DNA of 64,000 nucleotides from Przewalskia tangutica (lineage: Eukaryota; Streptophyta; Magnoliopsida; Solanales; Solanaceae), in assembly GCA_029844215.1 (NCBI GenBank), contig CM056733.1:16923501-16987500 (forward strand), read 5' to 3'. The notes beneath the pieces were generated by a model, which searched no databases, was not told the origin of the DNA, and was given only the letters and a program-made list of their open reading frames with translations. A program made the translations under genes and the position numbers. Of this stretch, positions 10,781-21,942 are shown one piece after another; the first letter of the stretch is position 1; each line of letters opens with the position of its first letter.

Positions 10781-12604
10781 GAAAAATACTTCTCCAAGTA
10801 TTGTTGTTATTATTCCAAAATACTTTAGCCCAAATACCTTGTAGTACTTTCCAAAGTTACCTCTATACGTAGAGCCCGGAAATACTACTATATTCCCTTA
10901 AGTCACAAAACGAAACCCTAAGGAAAAATCTTCATAGCCGGTTGAAGTATTAAGAAGAAGTTGCGTAGAACTTCTAAGGGTTATTTGGAGCGGGTTGGAC
11001 CGCCCGGAGTAGGAGCTAAAACGTTTCTCAGGATCGACTTATAACTTGGATAATTTTGGGCTTATCGAGGTAAATAATCCTATCCTTCTATTGTAATTGG
11101 AAATTACATACTGTAGTTGTATAGAAATGAATATAAGATTCATAGAAGAGAATTGAATTGTAATAGAAGGATATTACAGAAAAAACTTGAACTGAAATCG
11201 CATCAGAAGAATATTAAAGTAGAATATTAAACTGTACTTACATAGAATTTGTATTTCTGATGAACTTATAACCTTTATTGGTTGAATGTTCTGCGAGTAG
11301 CATGTACTACTTGGAAGGTGGACAAGGCTAGCCGGGTTATAGCCGTGGAGCGTTTTGCTAATAGTCGATAATCGTCGCGAGGTATGTGATTCTTCCTATA
11401 CTCTTGAGCATGATATTTTAAATATATATATAGTACGGTAGACGTACGTGTGTTAACTGAATAATAATTACGGCAATGTCTTTTGACTTAAGCCTGAATA
11501 ATACTTACGGCAATGTCTTGTGACTTAAGCCTGAATAATAAGAATCCGGAGGTATTTTAAAAGAATATATATATAGTACGGTAGACGTACGTGTGTTAAC
11601 TGAATGTAGTTTTACGGCAATGTCTTTTGACTTAAGCCTGAATAATAAGAATCTGGAAGTATTTCAAAAGAATTAAGAATCCTTTTTTAAAGAAGAATAA
11701 TACTTGGTTTGAAAGCTTAAGAGTTATACTAGCTTTATGGGGATTTAGGTATAACGACTTAAGAGAGATAAAAAGAATGGTTTATTGATTTTAAGAAGTT
11801 AAGAGACTTGATCTTAAAAGATAAGAGACTTGACTTAATCGATTAATATGAATTTTGTTAAAAAGTGTGAAACCTCATTCGTGAGTAATGAGTACTTGGT
11901 TTTTAAAAGGAATAATGTTTTACTGATTTCGGAAATCAGAATAAGTATCGAACAAACCACTGCAGCGCTAATAAAGGGAAATGTATTGAATAATTAAGTA
12001 TTATTAAAACCAGTAGAAACCTCCATCTGCATAGAAGCTAAGATGAGACAAAATGATATTACAATTCCTAGATCATGGCTGATTTTATAAGATTGTTATA
12101 AACAAAGAATAACCTACTCACACATAAGGCTTATTGTTTTAAAGGGGAGTACGTTATTTGATTAAGACTATGAACTATGAAATCTTTCGAAACTAAAAGA
12201 CTTGAGTATCTGAAATTAGGCAAACTTGAAACTCTTGGAAAAGAATGCTGTTACTTAACGTTGTTCTAAAAGTGTAAGCCACTTGGTTTAAAACGGTGTA
12301 AAATACTTGATTTTAAAACATGAACGTAGTTGGTACTACGGATAATAGTATCGAGTTGTTCTTTACGTAAAAATGAGGTCTTTTTGAAAGGATTAATGTA
12401 TGTAGTACTTTGGGGTTAGAACTCGGATTTGTTGTAATAAAAATAGGAATCTATAAGTATGTTGAGCTTGCCTATGCACCTGGTAATAGCCTTTGCTGTG
12501 CAAGTGTTAGTATCAGGTGACTTCTTGAGAAAGAATGGATCTTTTTATGAGAGTCTAGATGTATTGTAATTTGCTTGTGCTTGCTTATGATAGCCTGGTT
12601 GTGT

Positions 12605-13036
12605 GATATATTGTTATTGTTGTTACATGGACATGTCTGCACCGATGCAGAATTCCGGGGGCATGCGGCCATGCGGCGGGCTAATCACCCGATATATTGT
12701 TATTGTTGTTACATGGACATGTCTGCACCGATGCAGAATTCCGGGGGCATGCGGCCATGCGGCGGGTTAATCACCCGATATATTGTTATTGTTGTTACAT
12801 GGACATGTCTGCACCGATGCAGAATTCCGGGGGCATGTGGTCATGCGGCAGGGTTGATCACCCGGTGGTATTGTTATTATTGTTACATGGACATGTCTGC
12901 ACCGATGCAGAATTCCGGGGGCATGTGGCCATGCGGCAGGGTTGATTACCCGACACCTTGTTATTATTGTTGCATCCTGGACATGTCTACACCGATGGAT
13001 AATTCCGGGGGCATGTGGCCAAGATGCGAACATGAT
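12605..13036 (+). repeat. 86-bp tandem array, 5 copies (A 5' LTR)
   Basis: Units begin near 12605, 12691, 12777, 12863 and 12949. Each contains TGTTACATGGACATGTCTGC, a GATGCAGAATTCCGGGGGC stretch and ATGCGG motifs; the last is most diverged. An open frame of 154 codons crosses the array only because the repeat lacks stops in all three frames. Confidence 0.95.
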
Positions 13037-13344
13037 TGATGTTGTGGGCGTGAGTCCCTGACTTGACTGTTTTTATGTTGCGTACTGTATTTTGGTTATC
13101 ATATATGTCTCCTGCTTTTTATAGACTGTTATGATTTAACTACAGTATTTTCAGTTTCACATACTTGGTACCTGTTGTAGTGACCTCCTTCGGGGGGCTG
13201 CGTTCATGCCGCAGGTAGAGGTACATCGGTTGTCGAACCTTGCTTCTAGGATCACAAATCAGCGTTTTGGGAAGCTCCGTTTCTCCGGAGGCTTATCTTT
13301 TGGAATGTTACCCTGAGTCTGTAAGTTCTTGTACATTCAGGGGC

Positions 13345-13367
13345 ATGGCGGGGCCCTGTCCCGCCAT
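13345..13367 (+). promoter_or_regulatory. LTR-end hairpin (A 5' LTR)
   Basis: Perfect 8-bp arms ATGGCGGG and CCCGCCAT around loop GCCCTGT, about 240 bp before the LTR end. Repeated in the 3' LTR (46132-46154) and, with compensating changes, in G. Confidence 0.55.
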
Positions 13368-13610
13368 AATTGTCGTTACATTCTTAGAGGTCTGTAGTAC
13401 TGTGTGGGCAGGGTTTGTAAAAAGGATTAAGCTGTTCAAACTTTGTATTTATATATATGCCGAAAGGCGATTTTCTCTTAGTTAAAATGTGGGTCATTTT
13501 ACAATTGTTTCATGTCTTATTTTTATGTTCCGCTGATTACTCTGATGTATGACTACTTGGGTGCCCGGGTAAGGCCCAGTCACGGGCCCCGGAACGGGTC
13601 GTGACAAAAG

Positions 13611-13624
13611 TGGTATCAGAGCAG
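13611..13624 (+). promoter_or_regulatory. Primer binding site of A (tRNA-iMet)
   Basis: TGGTATCAGAGCAG begins four bases after the LTR terminus GTGACA (13601-13606). Confidence 0.95.
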
Positions 13625-13668
13625 TTAATCCTCGGAAAGTGTCTACAGACCGTGTCTAGTAGAGTTTT

Positions 13669-13702
13669 GATTATCGATGTGTTGTGCACCACATCTATAA
13701 TC
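13669..13702 (+). promoter_or_regulatory. Leader hairpin with GTGCAC kissing-loop candidate (A)
   Basis: Between primer binding site and gag. Outer stem GATTAT/ATAATC (6 bp), C-T mismatch, inner stem GATGTG/CACATC (6 bp), 8-nt loop TTGTGCAC holding the palindrome GTGCAC. The architecture matches the dimerisation initiation site of HIV-1, whose loop palindromes are GUGCAC or GCGCGC by subtype. Function here is inferred. Confidence 0.65.
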
Positions 13703-13813
13703 AGGAGGCTGCAGGACATTTAGGATTGGTTTCCATTCTTCTCATTCTGAGATCGTGCCTTAGAGATGTGTTGTTAGTTGGACCCCTCTGACGTATCTCG
13801 TTTTTTACCAGTT

Positions 13814-15082
13814 ATGCCTCCGCGCAAGGCAACCCGGGCCCAGATGGGCAAGGCAGCCGAGGGAGCTGCTAGTGAGATACAGAGGAGTACGAGGGCGAGC
13901 CGGTCGATGAGATTGTGCTTCAGACGGCGAGTTTTGCGACGCCACCGGCCCCAACAGAGTTTAGAGCCGCAGCAGTGGCTGATGAGACAACAATACCTGA
14001 GCCTCCAGTCCCACAGCCTGGGGCAGAGGAGATGGGTTACAAGGAGATGGCACAGTTGCTAGCTAGGATTGTGGCCAGACATGAGGATAAGTGGATCACG
14101 GATTCGATGGTACCCATGGTTCACCCTAGATCGGATAGTTTGAGGCTACGGGACTTCCTTAGTTGTAGCCCGCCAGAGTTCTACGGGTCGAGGCCTGAGG
14201 ATGATCCGCAGGAGTTCATTCGACAGTTACAGCGGATCATGAGAGTGATCAAGGCTTCGGAGACCGAGTCAGTGGTCTTAGGTTCGCATCGGCTGCGTGA
14301 TACTGCAGTCGACTGGTTTGATTCGTGGGAGCTGTCCCGGGGAGAGTATGCACTTCCGGCCGTTTGGGACGAGTTCTCAGGGGCATTTCTTGCACACTTC
14401 TTGCCTCCACAGATGAGGAGGGCTCGGGCCGACAGATTTTTGATGTTGAGGCGAGCAGGCGTCTGATTCGGGAGTACAATGTGAGTTCGACTCATTGGCT
14501 CGATGCGTCCCAGCCGTAGTAGGCGATATGGAGGGCCAGTACACCGCTACGTCACCGGGCTAGATGACTACTTGGCAGAGACTTGTTCGGGTGTAGCTCT
14601 TCAGCCGGGCATGGACATTGCCCGCATGCAGGCTTATGCACTTGGGTGTGAGGAGCGGAGAGGTCAACAGAATGACCAAGATCAGCAGAAGAGGGCCAGA
14701 ACAGCAGGGTCTTTTGGCGACTTTTGAGGCGGACTGCCTCAGCAGCAGGCTAGTTATGCACCTTCGCCCGATGCAGTGGTCCTCCACAACCTTCGTGGCA
14801 TTCGAGGTATTCGAGGCGGTCGAGCTCCGTGGGTTCGAGTTTCGGGGAATAGGGTGTTGGCGGATCAGATCACCCCTACCTCGGTGTGGTCGATGTGGTA
14901 GACCGCATTTCGGGGAATGTCGTGGTGCCAAGGGAGCTTGTTATTTTTGCGGCCAGCAGGGCCATTTTGCGAGGAACTTCCCGACCAGGGGTAGCACGGA
15001 TGTTACGACTCAGCCTTCAGGATCAGTGGATGGTTCATCACCTTCACTAGCTATGCGCCTTGCAGGGCAGGACTGTGATTAG
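13814..15082 (+). pseudogene. gag: Gag-like protein of A (frame broken as assembled)
   Basis: Structural Gag precursor: coats genomic RNA in cytoplasmic particles. It starts at the ATG at 13814 (MPPRKATRAQMGKAA), which lies at the same place in B, G and H. A Pro/Ala-rich N terminus is followed by the capsid-type domain at about 13950-14460 (DFLSCSPPEFYG, DPQEFIRQLQRIMRV, LPPQMRRARADRFL), then VHRYVTGLDDYLAET near 14540. The nucleocapsid part near 14880-14985 has CGRCGRPHFGEC (CX2CX3HX3C) and CYFCGQQGHFARNF, a CX2CX4HX4C knuckle whose last Cys is Phe. The frame shifts near 13910, hits a stop at 14466 and shifts again near 14730. Either it is a pseudogene or some breaks are sequence errors; B's copy keeps the C-terminal half open. 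Confidence 0.85.
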
Positions 15083-15855
15083 AGTAAAGCGATAGATTCA
15101 GGTATATCCTTAACTCTCTAGATGTTAGTATGCTTGATATGATGAGTTTATGTTGAGTGTTATGTCTGGATAGCATTGTGTAAAAGTATTATCTAGAGAA
15201 CATGGGTAGTTGAAAAGTTAAGTATGGGGGTATGGAAAGTGTGAACCTTAGATTATTTCACGATTGAGACCTTAGATGTAAGGCCGTCTTGAGTAAAGGA
15301 TTTTGCTAATGATCCTTGTCGGAGTGCATTATATGCCTAGAATGTATTAGTGTGATAAGTCCAGGGGTAGTGCGAGAAGGAAGAGGTAGCTTTCATGATG
15401 TGAATTAGTAAGATTGTTCCGGATCGAGAAACAAGAAAGTTCGGCACGATGGAGGGTCGGGTTGAGGACGTATTGCGGGTCAACCCGTAGCCCTGTTTAA
15501 GGTGGGGTCAGTTCTGGGTGGTCCCGCCAGGTGGTAGGGTCACAAGGGTGCTAGGCCCAAGTTTAGATGACCATCGTATGAGTTCGTGGATATGTTCGAC
15601 CAGAATCGGATCGTGAAGGCCAGGAACAGCCTTAAAGGAGATTAAGGTTAGTAAGATGACCAAGTTTGGAGGTAGTGACTCCAGAGATTTTGGAAACTGA
15701 AGCGATGACTGAAGTATGGTACGTATACTAGAAGAGTTCAAGTGTTCGAGAAGGGTACGACGAGTAAGAAAGGAAGAGAACGTGTGTTATTTTGTGGCCA
15801 GGGGTGGCGTTGGCAACTTGTTAGAGGAACTTTATCGTTATCCGTCTTGAGAAGG
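15083..15855 (+). other. Conserved non-coding internal stretch of A
   Basis: No frame with a recognisable protein between the gag stop and the polypurine tract. Parts (GTCGGGTTGAGGACGT and the block near 15500-15600) also occur in B (about 22190-22340, reverse) and C (about 36535-36680). The segment is therefore shared by the gag-only elements; its role is unknown. Confidence 0.6.
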
Positions 15856-15874
15856 AACATTCGGGACGAATGTT
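15856..15874 (+). promoter_or_regulatory. Inverted repeat beside the polypurine tract (A)
   Basis: AACATTCGGGACGAATGTT: perfect 8-bp arms and 3-nt centre, three bases from the purine tract. Same position in B, C, E and H. Confidence 0.7.
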
Positions 15875-15877
15875 TCT

Positions 15878-15890
15878 AAGGAGGGGAGAA
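15878..15890 (+). promoter_or_regulatory. Polypurine tract of A
   Basis: AAGGAGGGGAGAA directly before the 3' LTR start (TGTTATACC at 15891). Confidence 0.9.
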
Positions 15891-18216
15891 TGTTATACCC
15901 CGTATTTCCAGAGTATGTACGTGAGGACGTACGTAGAGAAGTTTGAGCCTTAAAGATAGGCAAGGTTCGAAATTTTGTTCCTGACCTACGAAAGAGTCGT
16001 TTTCCGACGAAACGTTTTCCGGACTTTGCGAAGGGAAAAATACGGCTATGTCATTTATAATTTTTGCGGATTTTTCCGAGAGATGAAATATTTTGGACCA
16101 ACAAGAGGGTGACACTTGTCACCCAAGTGGACGGCAATCCAAGGGATTTCTTGGCACGTTTTTGTGCTCTTTTTTTGTCAAGGAGTTGGTAGGATATTTT
16201 GTGTAGTTGATGAGCAAGTGGGACCCACAAACACATGTCCAAATCCCCACCCTACACTTGCCTACCACTTGTCTTAATCTTGGCCATTGGTTGGCCTATA
16301 AATACCCCTCTAATGCAAGACATTTCTTCATCCACACTTGTGAAAATCCAAGGCAAAAATCCCTCTCCCTCCCTCTCAAAGCTCTCGTCCAAATCACCCC
16401 TCCCCCCCCTTGAGAAGGCCTCGGCCGAACCCCCCCCCCCTTGCCTAAAGTTGTTCTCGAAAATACCCCCCCTTTGGTAGAAAAATACTTCTCCAAGTAT
16501 TGTTGTTATTATTCTAAAATACTTTAGCTCAAATACCTTGTAGTACTTTCCAAAGTTACCTCTATACGTAGAGCCCGGAAATACTACTATATTCCCTTAA
16601 GTCACAAAACGAAACCCTAAGGAAAAATCTTCATAGCCGGTTGAAGTATTAAGAAGAAGTTGCGTAGAACTTCTAAGGGTTGTTTGGAGCGGGTTGGAGC
16701 GCCCGGAGTAGAAGCTAAAACGTTGCTCAGGATCGACTTATAACTTGGATAATTTTGGGCTTATCGAGGTAAATAATCCTATCCTTCTATTGTAATTGAA
16801 AATTACATACTGTAGTTGTATAGAAATGAATATAAGATTCATAGAAGAGAATTGAACTGTAATAGAAGGATATTACAGAAAAAACTTGAACTGAAATCGC
16901 ATCAGAAGAATATTAAAGTAGAAGATTAAACTGTACTTACATAGGGTGTATTCTGATGAACTTATAACCTTTATTGGTTGAATGTTCTGCGAGTAGCATG
17001 TACTACTTGGAAGGTGGACAAGGCTAGCCGGGTTATAGCCGTGGAGCGTTTTGCTAATAGTCGATAATCGTCGCGAGGTATGTGATTCTTCCTATACTCT
17101 TGAGCATGATATTTTAAATATATATATAGTACGGTAGACGTACGTGTGTTAACTGAATAATAATTACGGCAATGTCTTTTGACTTAAGCCTGAATAATAC
17201 TTACGGCAATGTCTTGTGACTTAAGCCTGAATAATAAGAATCCGGAGGTATTTTAAAAGAATATATATATAGTACGGTAGACGTACGTGTGTTAACTGAA
17301 TGTAGTTTTACGGCAATGTCTTTTGACTTAAGCCTGAATAATAAGAATCTGGAAGTATTTCAAAAGAATTAAGAATCCTTTTTTAAAGAAGAATAATACT
17401 TGGTTTGAAAGCTTAAGAGTTATACTAGCTTTATGGGGATTTAGGTATAACGACTTAAGAGAGATAAAAAGAATGGTTTATTGATTTTAAGAAGTTAAGA
17501 GACTTGATCTTAAAAGATAAGAGACTTGACTTAATCGATTAATATGAATTTTGTTAAAAAGTGTGAAACCTCATTCGTGAGTAATGAGTACTTGGTTTTT
17601 AAAAGGAATAATGTTTCTTGATTTGAAATCGGAATAAGTATCGAACAAACCATCAGCGCTAATAAAGGGAAATGTATTGAATAATTAAGTATTATTAAAA
17701 CCAGTAGAAACCTCCATCTGCATAGAAGCTAAGATGAGACAAAATGATATTACAATTCCTAGATCATGGCTGCTTTTATAAGATTGTTATAAACAAAGAA
17801 TAACCTACTCACACATAAGGCTTATTGTTTTAAAGGGGAGTACGTTATTTGATTAAGACTATGAACTATGAAATCTTTCGAAACTAAAAGACTTGAGTAT
17901 CTGAAATTAGGCAAACTTGAAACTCTTGGAAAAGAATGCTGTTACTTAACGTTGTTCTAAAACTGTAAGCCTCTTGGTTTAAAACGGTGTAAAATACTTG
18001 ATTTTAAAACATGAACGTAGTTGGTACTACGGATAATAGTATCGAGTTGTTCTTTACGTAAAAAAGAGGTCTTTTTGAAAGGATTAATGTATGTAGTACT
18101 TTGGGGTTAGAACTCAGATTTGTTGTAATAAAAATAAGAATCTATAAGTATGTTGAGCTTGCCTATGCACCTGGTAATAGCCTTTGCTGTGCAAATGTTA
18201 GTATCAGGTGACTTCT
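15891..18216 (+). repeat. 3' LTR of A, first part
   Basis: Nearly identical to 10188-12524 of the 5' LTR. It stops at CTTCT (18212-18216), the left target duplication of B, and resumes at 45334. C-run lengths near 16397-16440 differ from the 5' copy, and a few indels occur near 17600-17670. Confidence 0.95.
16107..16304 (+). promoter_or_regulatory. LTR promoter region of A 3' LTR: U3 dyad and TATA box
   Basis: Dyad 16107-16124 and TATAAATA 16297-16304, as in the 5' LTR. In this copy the promoter would read into element B. Confidence 0.7.
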
Positions 18217-19030
18217 TGTCACGACCCGTTCCGGGGCCCGTGACTGGTGCCTTACCCCGGGCACCCTAGTGATACAACATCAGAGAAAAACCAGCGGAAA
18301 TAAAAAAATTTAAACATTCAAATAGACATGGATCAAGATAAAAGGAAATAGGCCAACCAAAACGGTTGCCTTTCAACATATATAAATATAGACATTTGAA
18401 CAGTTACAATCCTTACAACCCTGCCCACAACAGTGCTACAGACCTCTAAGATTTTTACAACAACTATGACGGACGGGGCCCGCCATACCACGAATGTACA
18501 AGAACCTCTGGACTCGTGGTAACATACCGAAAGATAAGCCTCCGAAAGAACGGAGCTTCCCAATACGCTGAAATGTGATCCTAAACGCGTGGATCGACAG
18601 CCGATGTACTTCTACTGCGGCGTGAATCGACCCGAAGGAGGTCGATACAAGTACCAAGTATGTGGCGAAAAATCGTAAATGAAATCATAATAGTCTATAT
18701 AAAGCGGGAGACATGTATGATAACCAAACTACGATTACACATATAACAGTTATAACAAGTCAGGGTCTCACGCCCTCCAAGTCCTTACTCAAAGGTAATT
18801 ATGGGTCTAACGCCCACAATATCAATCATGCCCGTGGAATACCTTCCTCACTGCCGGCCGTCTATGATATGATAACACTAAGAAGTACACCTGAACACCA
18901 AGTCCTACGATGCGGCCGTACTAACAATACAATACAACCAAACCACGGAAGGCGACGCAGGGCAAGTCTGGCCGACTACCAGATACCAAGGCCGAACAGT
19001 AAAACCTCATGGAGATCTAGTCCATGAAAT

Positions 19031-19226
19031 AACAATCCCAATGGAACCATACCCGTGTGCCACGCAGCGTGTCAGTATGTCCAGAAGGAAACAACAAGAC
19101 AGCAAACCCAATGGAACCATACCCGTGCGCCACGCATCGTGTCAGTATGTCCAAAAGGAAACAACTAGACAGCAATCAAAATGGAACCATACCCGTGCGC
19201 CACGCATCGTGTCAGTATGTCCAAAG
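19031..19226 (-). repeat. 70-bp tandem repeat, 3 copies (B 3' LTR)
   Basis: Copies of ATGGAACCATACCCGTG start at 19041, 19111 and 19181, each followed by CGCCACGCATCGTGTCAGTA or a close variant. The same array is at 24910-25103 and 30719-30910. Confidence 0.9.
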
Positions 19227-21495
19227 CGATTAGCAAAAATAACACTATCAACAGGAGCGTACCCGTGGAATTCTCCGTCACTGCCGGCACGTCCGAGTAA
19301 GTCCTCAACAAGTCAACCGACCCTCCATCGAGAGACGCGGTAGTATAGAAACACAATTCTTGCACAACAAAGGCTATCACAACAAGCATAGGCAAGTTTC
19401 ACAGTAACAATCATAGGCAAGTTATACATAACTCAAGGTACTTTCAATTTATGTCAAAGTCCGGGTTTTAACCCTAAAGTAATACGTACGTTAAATTCCT
19501 TTTAAGAGATCCATTCCTTTTATAAAAGTCACCCGATACCCGTAGTATAAAAATAGAGTGACTTACATCTTTTAAGTAAACCAAAACAACTTCCATACTT
19601 TCCTTTTTAAAACAAAATTAAGGCAATACCATGCCTTCTTTTTGGACCAAAACACTTCTCTTTTTAAAGTCAAGTTACCACATTAAAACCAATGATAAAA
19701 CCCTTCTTTTGTTCTCATAAAGTCGTTATAACTAACTTCCCATAAAGCTGTTATAACACTTTATGTTTTAAACCAATTTAAGACAAAACAAAGCCTTTCT
19801 TTTCCCTAGAGTTCCAGTTTGCCTAATTTCAATTACTCAAGTCTCTTTATTTTAGAAAAGTTTCATAGTTCGATGTCTTAATCTCCTTTAAAACAATTGA
19901 GTAACATATGCCATAGGCGTGAGCAGTTTATTCTTGTTTATAACCATTTATTAAAGCAGCCATGATCTAGAAAATATAATATCATTTTGTCTCATCTTAG
20001 CTTCTATGCAGATGGAGGTTTCTACTGGTTTTAATACAATACATCATTATTCAATACATTTTCCTTTATTAACGTTGCAGTGGTTTGTCGATACTCATTC
20101 TGATTTCCGAAATCAGTAAAACATTATTCCTTTTAAAACCAAGTACTCATTACTCACGAATGAGGTTTCACACTTTTAACAAACTTCATATCAATACAAT
20201 TAAGTCAAGTCTCTTATCTTTTAAGATTAAGTCTCTTAACTTCTAAAAATCAGTAAACCATTTTTTTTATCTCTCTTAAGACGTTATACCTAACTTCCCA
20301 TAAAGCTAGTATAACTCTTATGTTTTCAAAACCAAGTATTACTCTTCTTTCAAAAAGGTTTCTTATTTCTTTTGAAATACTTCAAGATTCTTCTTATTCA
20401 GGCTTAAGTCAAAAGACATTGCCGTAACACTACATTTAGTTAACACACGTCGTCTATACTATATATATATTCCTTTTAAAATATTTCAAGGTTCTTATTA
20501 TTGGGCTTAAGTCAAAAGACATTGCCGTACAACTATATTCGCTAGCACACGTCGTCTACCATATTATATATACATATTATTCGGGCTTAAGTCAAAAGAC
20601 ATTGCCACACGTCGTCTCACCGTACTATATGTATTCTTTTAAAATACTTCATGCTCAAGTATAGGAAGAATCACATACCTCGCGACGATTATCGACTATA
20701 AGCAAAAGCGCTCACGGCTATAACCGGCTAGCCTTGTCCACCTTCCAAGTAGTTCATGCTACTCGCAGAACATTCAACCAAAAGGTTATAAGTCTCATCA
20801 AATACATCTATGTAAGTACTGATTTAATCTTCTACTTATATTCTTCTGATGTGATTTCAGTTCAAGTCTTTACTGTAATATCCTTCTATTACAGTTCAAT
20901 TGTCTTCTATGAATCTTATATTCATTTCTATACAACTACAGTATGTAATTCCCAATTACAATAGAAGGATAGGATTATTTACCTCGATAAGCCCCAAAAT
21001 TATCCAAGTTTAAAGTCGATCCTGAGCAAGGTTTAGCTCCTACTCTGTGCGCTCCAATTCGCTCCAAGCAACCCTTAGAAGTTCTACGAAACTTCTATTT
21101 AACACTTCAACCGACTATGAAGGTTTTCCTTAGGGTTTCGTTTAGTGGCTAAAGGAAAGTATAATAGTATTTTCGGGCTCTACGTAGAGGTAACTTTGGA
21201 AAGTATTACAAGGTATTTGGGCTAAAGTATTTGGGCATTATAACAATACTTGGAGAGTATTTCTATACCACAAAAAAGGGTATTTATACGAGACAACTAG
21301 GCAAGGGGGGGGGGGTACCCTCTCGGCCAAGCCTCACTCAAGGGAGGCTCTCGGCCAAGGCTTCTCAAAAGAGGGAGGCTCTCGGCAAGGCTTCTCAAAG
21401 AGGGGGTTTGGACGAACTCAACTCACAAAAGGGGGAGGGATTTCAAGACTTGGAAAATGATTTTAGGATGAAGAAGTTCATCAACTTAGAGGGGG

Positions 21496-21692
21496 TATTT
21501 ATAGGTCAAGGAATGGCCAACCAATGGCCAAGATCCATCCAAGTGTTAGGCAAGTGTAAGGCTAGGATTAAGCCATGTGCACCTTATCCATCTACCACAC
21601 CAACTTGCACAAATATCCTACCTAACCAATGCCACCTTTTCGTCCATTTGCCGCCCCACTTCCTTCCAATGTGAGGGTGACACATGTCACCC
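21496..21692 (-). promoter_or_regulatory. LTR promoter region of B 3' LTR: TATA and U3 dyad
   Basis: TATAAATA (21496-21503, minus) and GGGTGACACATGTCACCC (21675-21692), 172 bp apart. Confidence 0.7.
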
Positions 21693-21907
21693 TCCCGTTG
21701 GTCCAAAATGTTTCGTCTCTCGGAAAAATCCGCAAAAATTATAAAAGACATAGCCGGAATTTTCCCTTCGCAAGTTTAGTAAAACGTTTCGTCGAAAAAC
21801 GATTCTTTTCGGCACTTGTGCCCAAATTCGCCACTTTGCCTACTTTAAGGCTCAAACTTTTCTACGTACGTCCTTACGTACATACTCTGGAAATACGGGG
21901 TATAACA

Positions 21908-21920
21908 TTCTCCCCTCCTT
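21908..21920 (-). promoter_or_regulatory. Polypurine tract of B, copy 1
   Basis: The minus strand reads AAGGAGGGGAGAA next to the 3' LTR. Confidence 0.9.
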
Positions 21921-21923
21921 AGA

Positions 21924-21942
21924 AACATTCGTCCCGAATGTT
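21924..21942 (-). promoter_or_regulatory. Inverted repeat beside the polypurine tract (B copy 1)
   Basis: AACATTCGGGACGAATGTT on the minus strand: 8-bp arms, 3-nt centre, identical to A and C. Confidence 0.7.

Larger units (their letters stand above)
10188..13606 (+). repeat. 5' LTR of A
   Basis: 3419 bp from TGTTATACCCCGTATTTCC to GGGTCGTGACA. Order: U3 dyad 10405-10422, TATA box 10596-10603, C-rich tract about 10655-10780, repeated motifs (GACTTAAGCCTGAATAAT, three times in 11472-11645), an 86-bp tandem array at 12605-13036, and an end hairpin at 13345-13367. The open frames inside are repeat artefacts. Confidence 0.95.
18217..21907 (-). repeat. 3' LTR of B
   Basis: 3691 bp, TGTCACGACCCG to GGGGTATAACA on the plus strand. 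It contains a 70-bp tandem repeat (19031-19226), a TATA box (21496-21503) and a dyad (21675-21692). Around 18460-18960 and 20400-20900 it differs from the other two B LTRs mainly at CAG/CTG/CCG sites. Confidence 0.95.

Noticed and set aside
10349..10781. Several overlapping open frames on both strands near the LTR promoter
   Set aside because: They come from low-complexity C-rich sequence, recur in every LTR copy with frame changes, and match no domain.
12605..13036. Regular repeats resembling a CRISPR array
   Set aside because: The units are contiguous 86-bp copies with no unique spacers, inside an LTR of a eukaryotic retrotransposon.
12575..13039. Open frame of 154 codons with Cys/His-rich repeats across the 86-bp array
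   Set aside because: 86 is not a multiple of three, so the same repeat is read in three frames; the matching array at 45411-45828 is broken. It is stop-free repeat DNA inside an LTR.
13611..13624. Possible tRNA gene fragment
   Set aside because: Only the 3' end complement of tRNA-iMet is present, at the exact position of a primer binding site; no cloverleaf.
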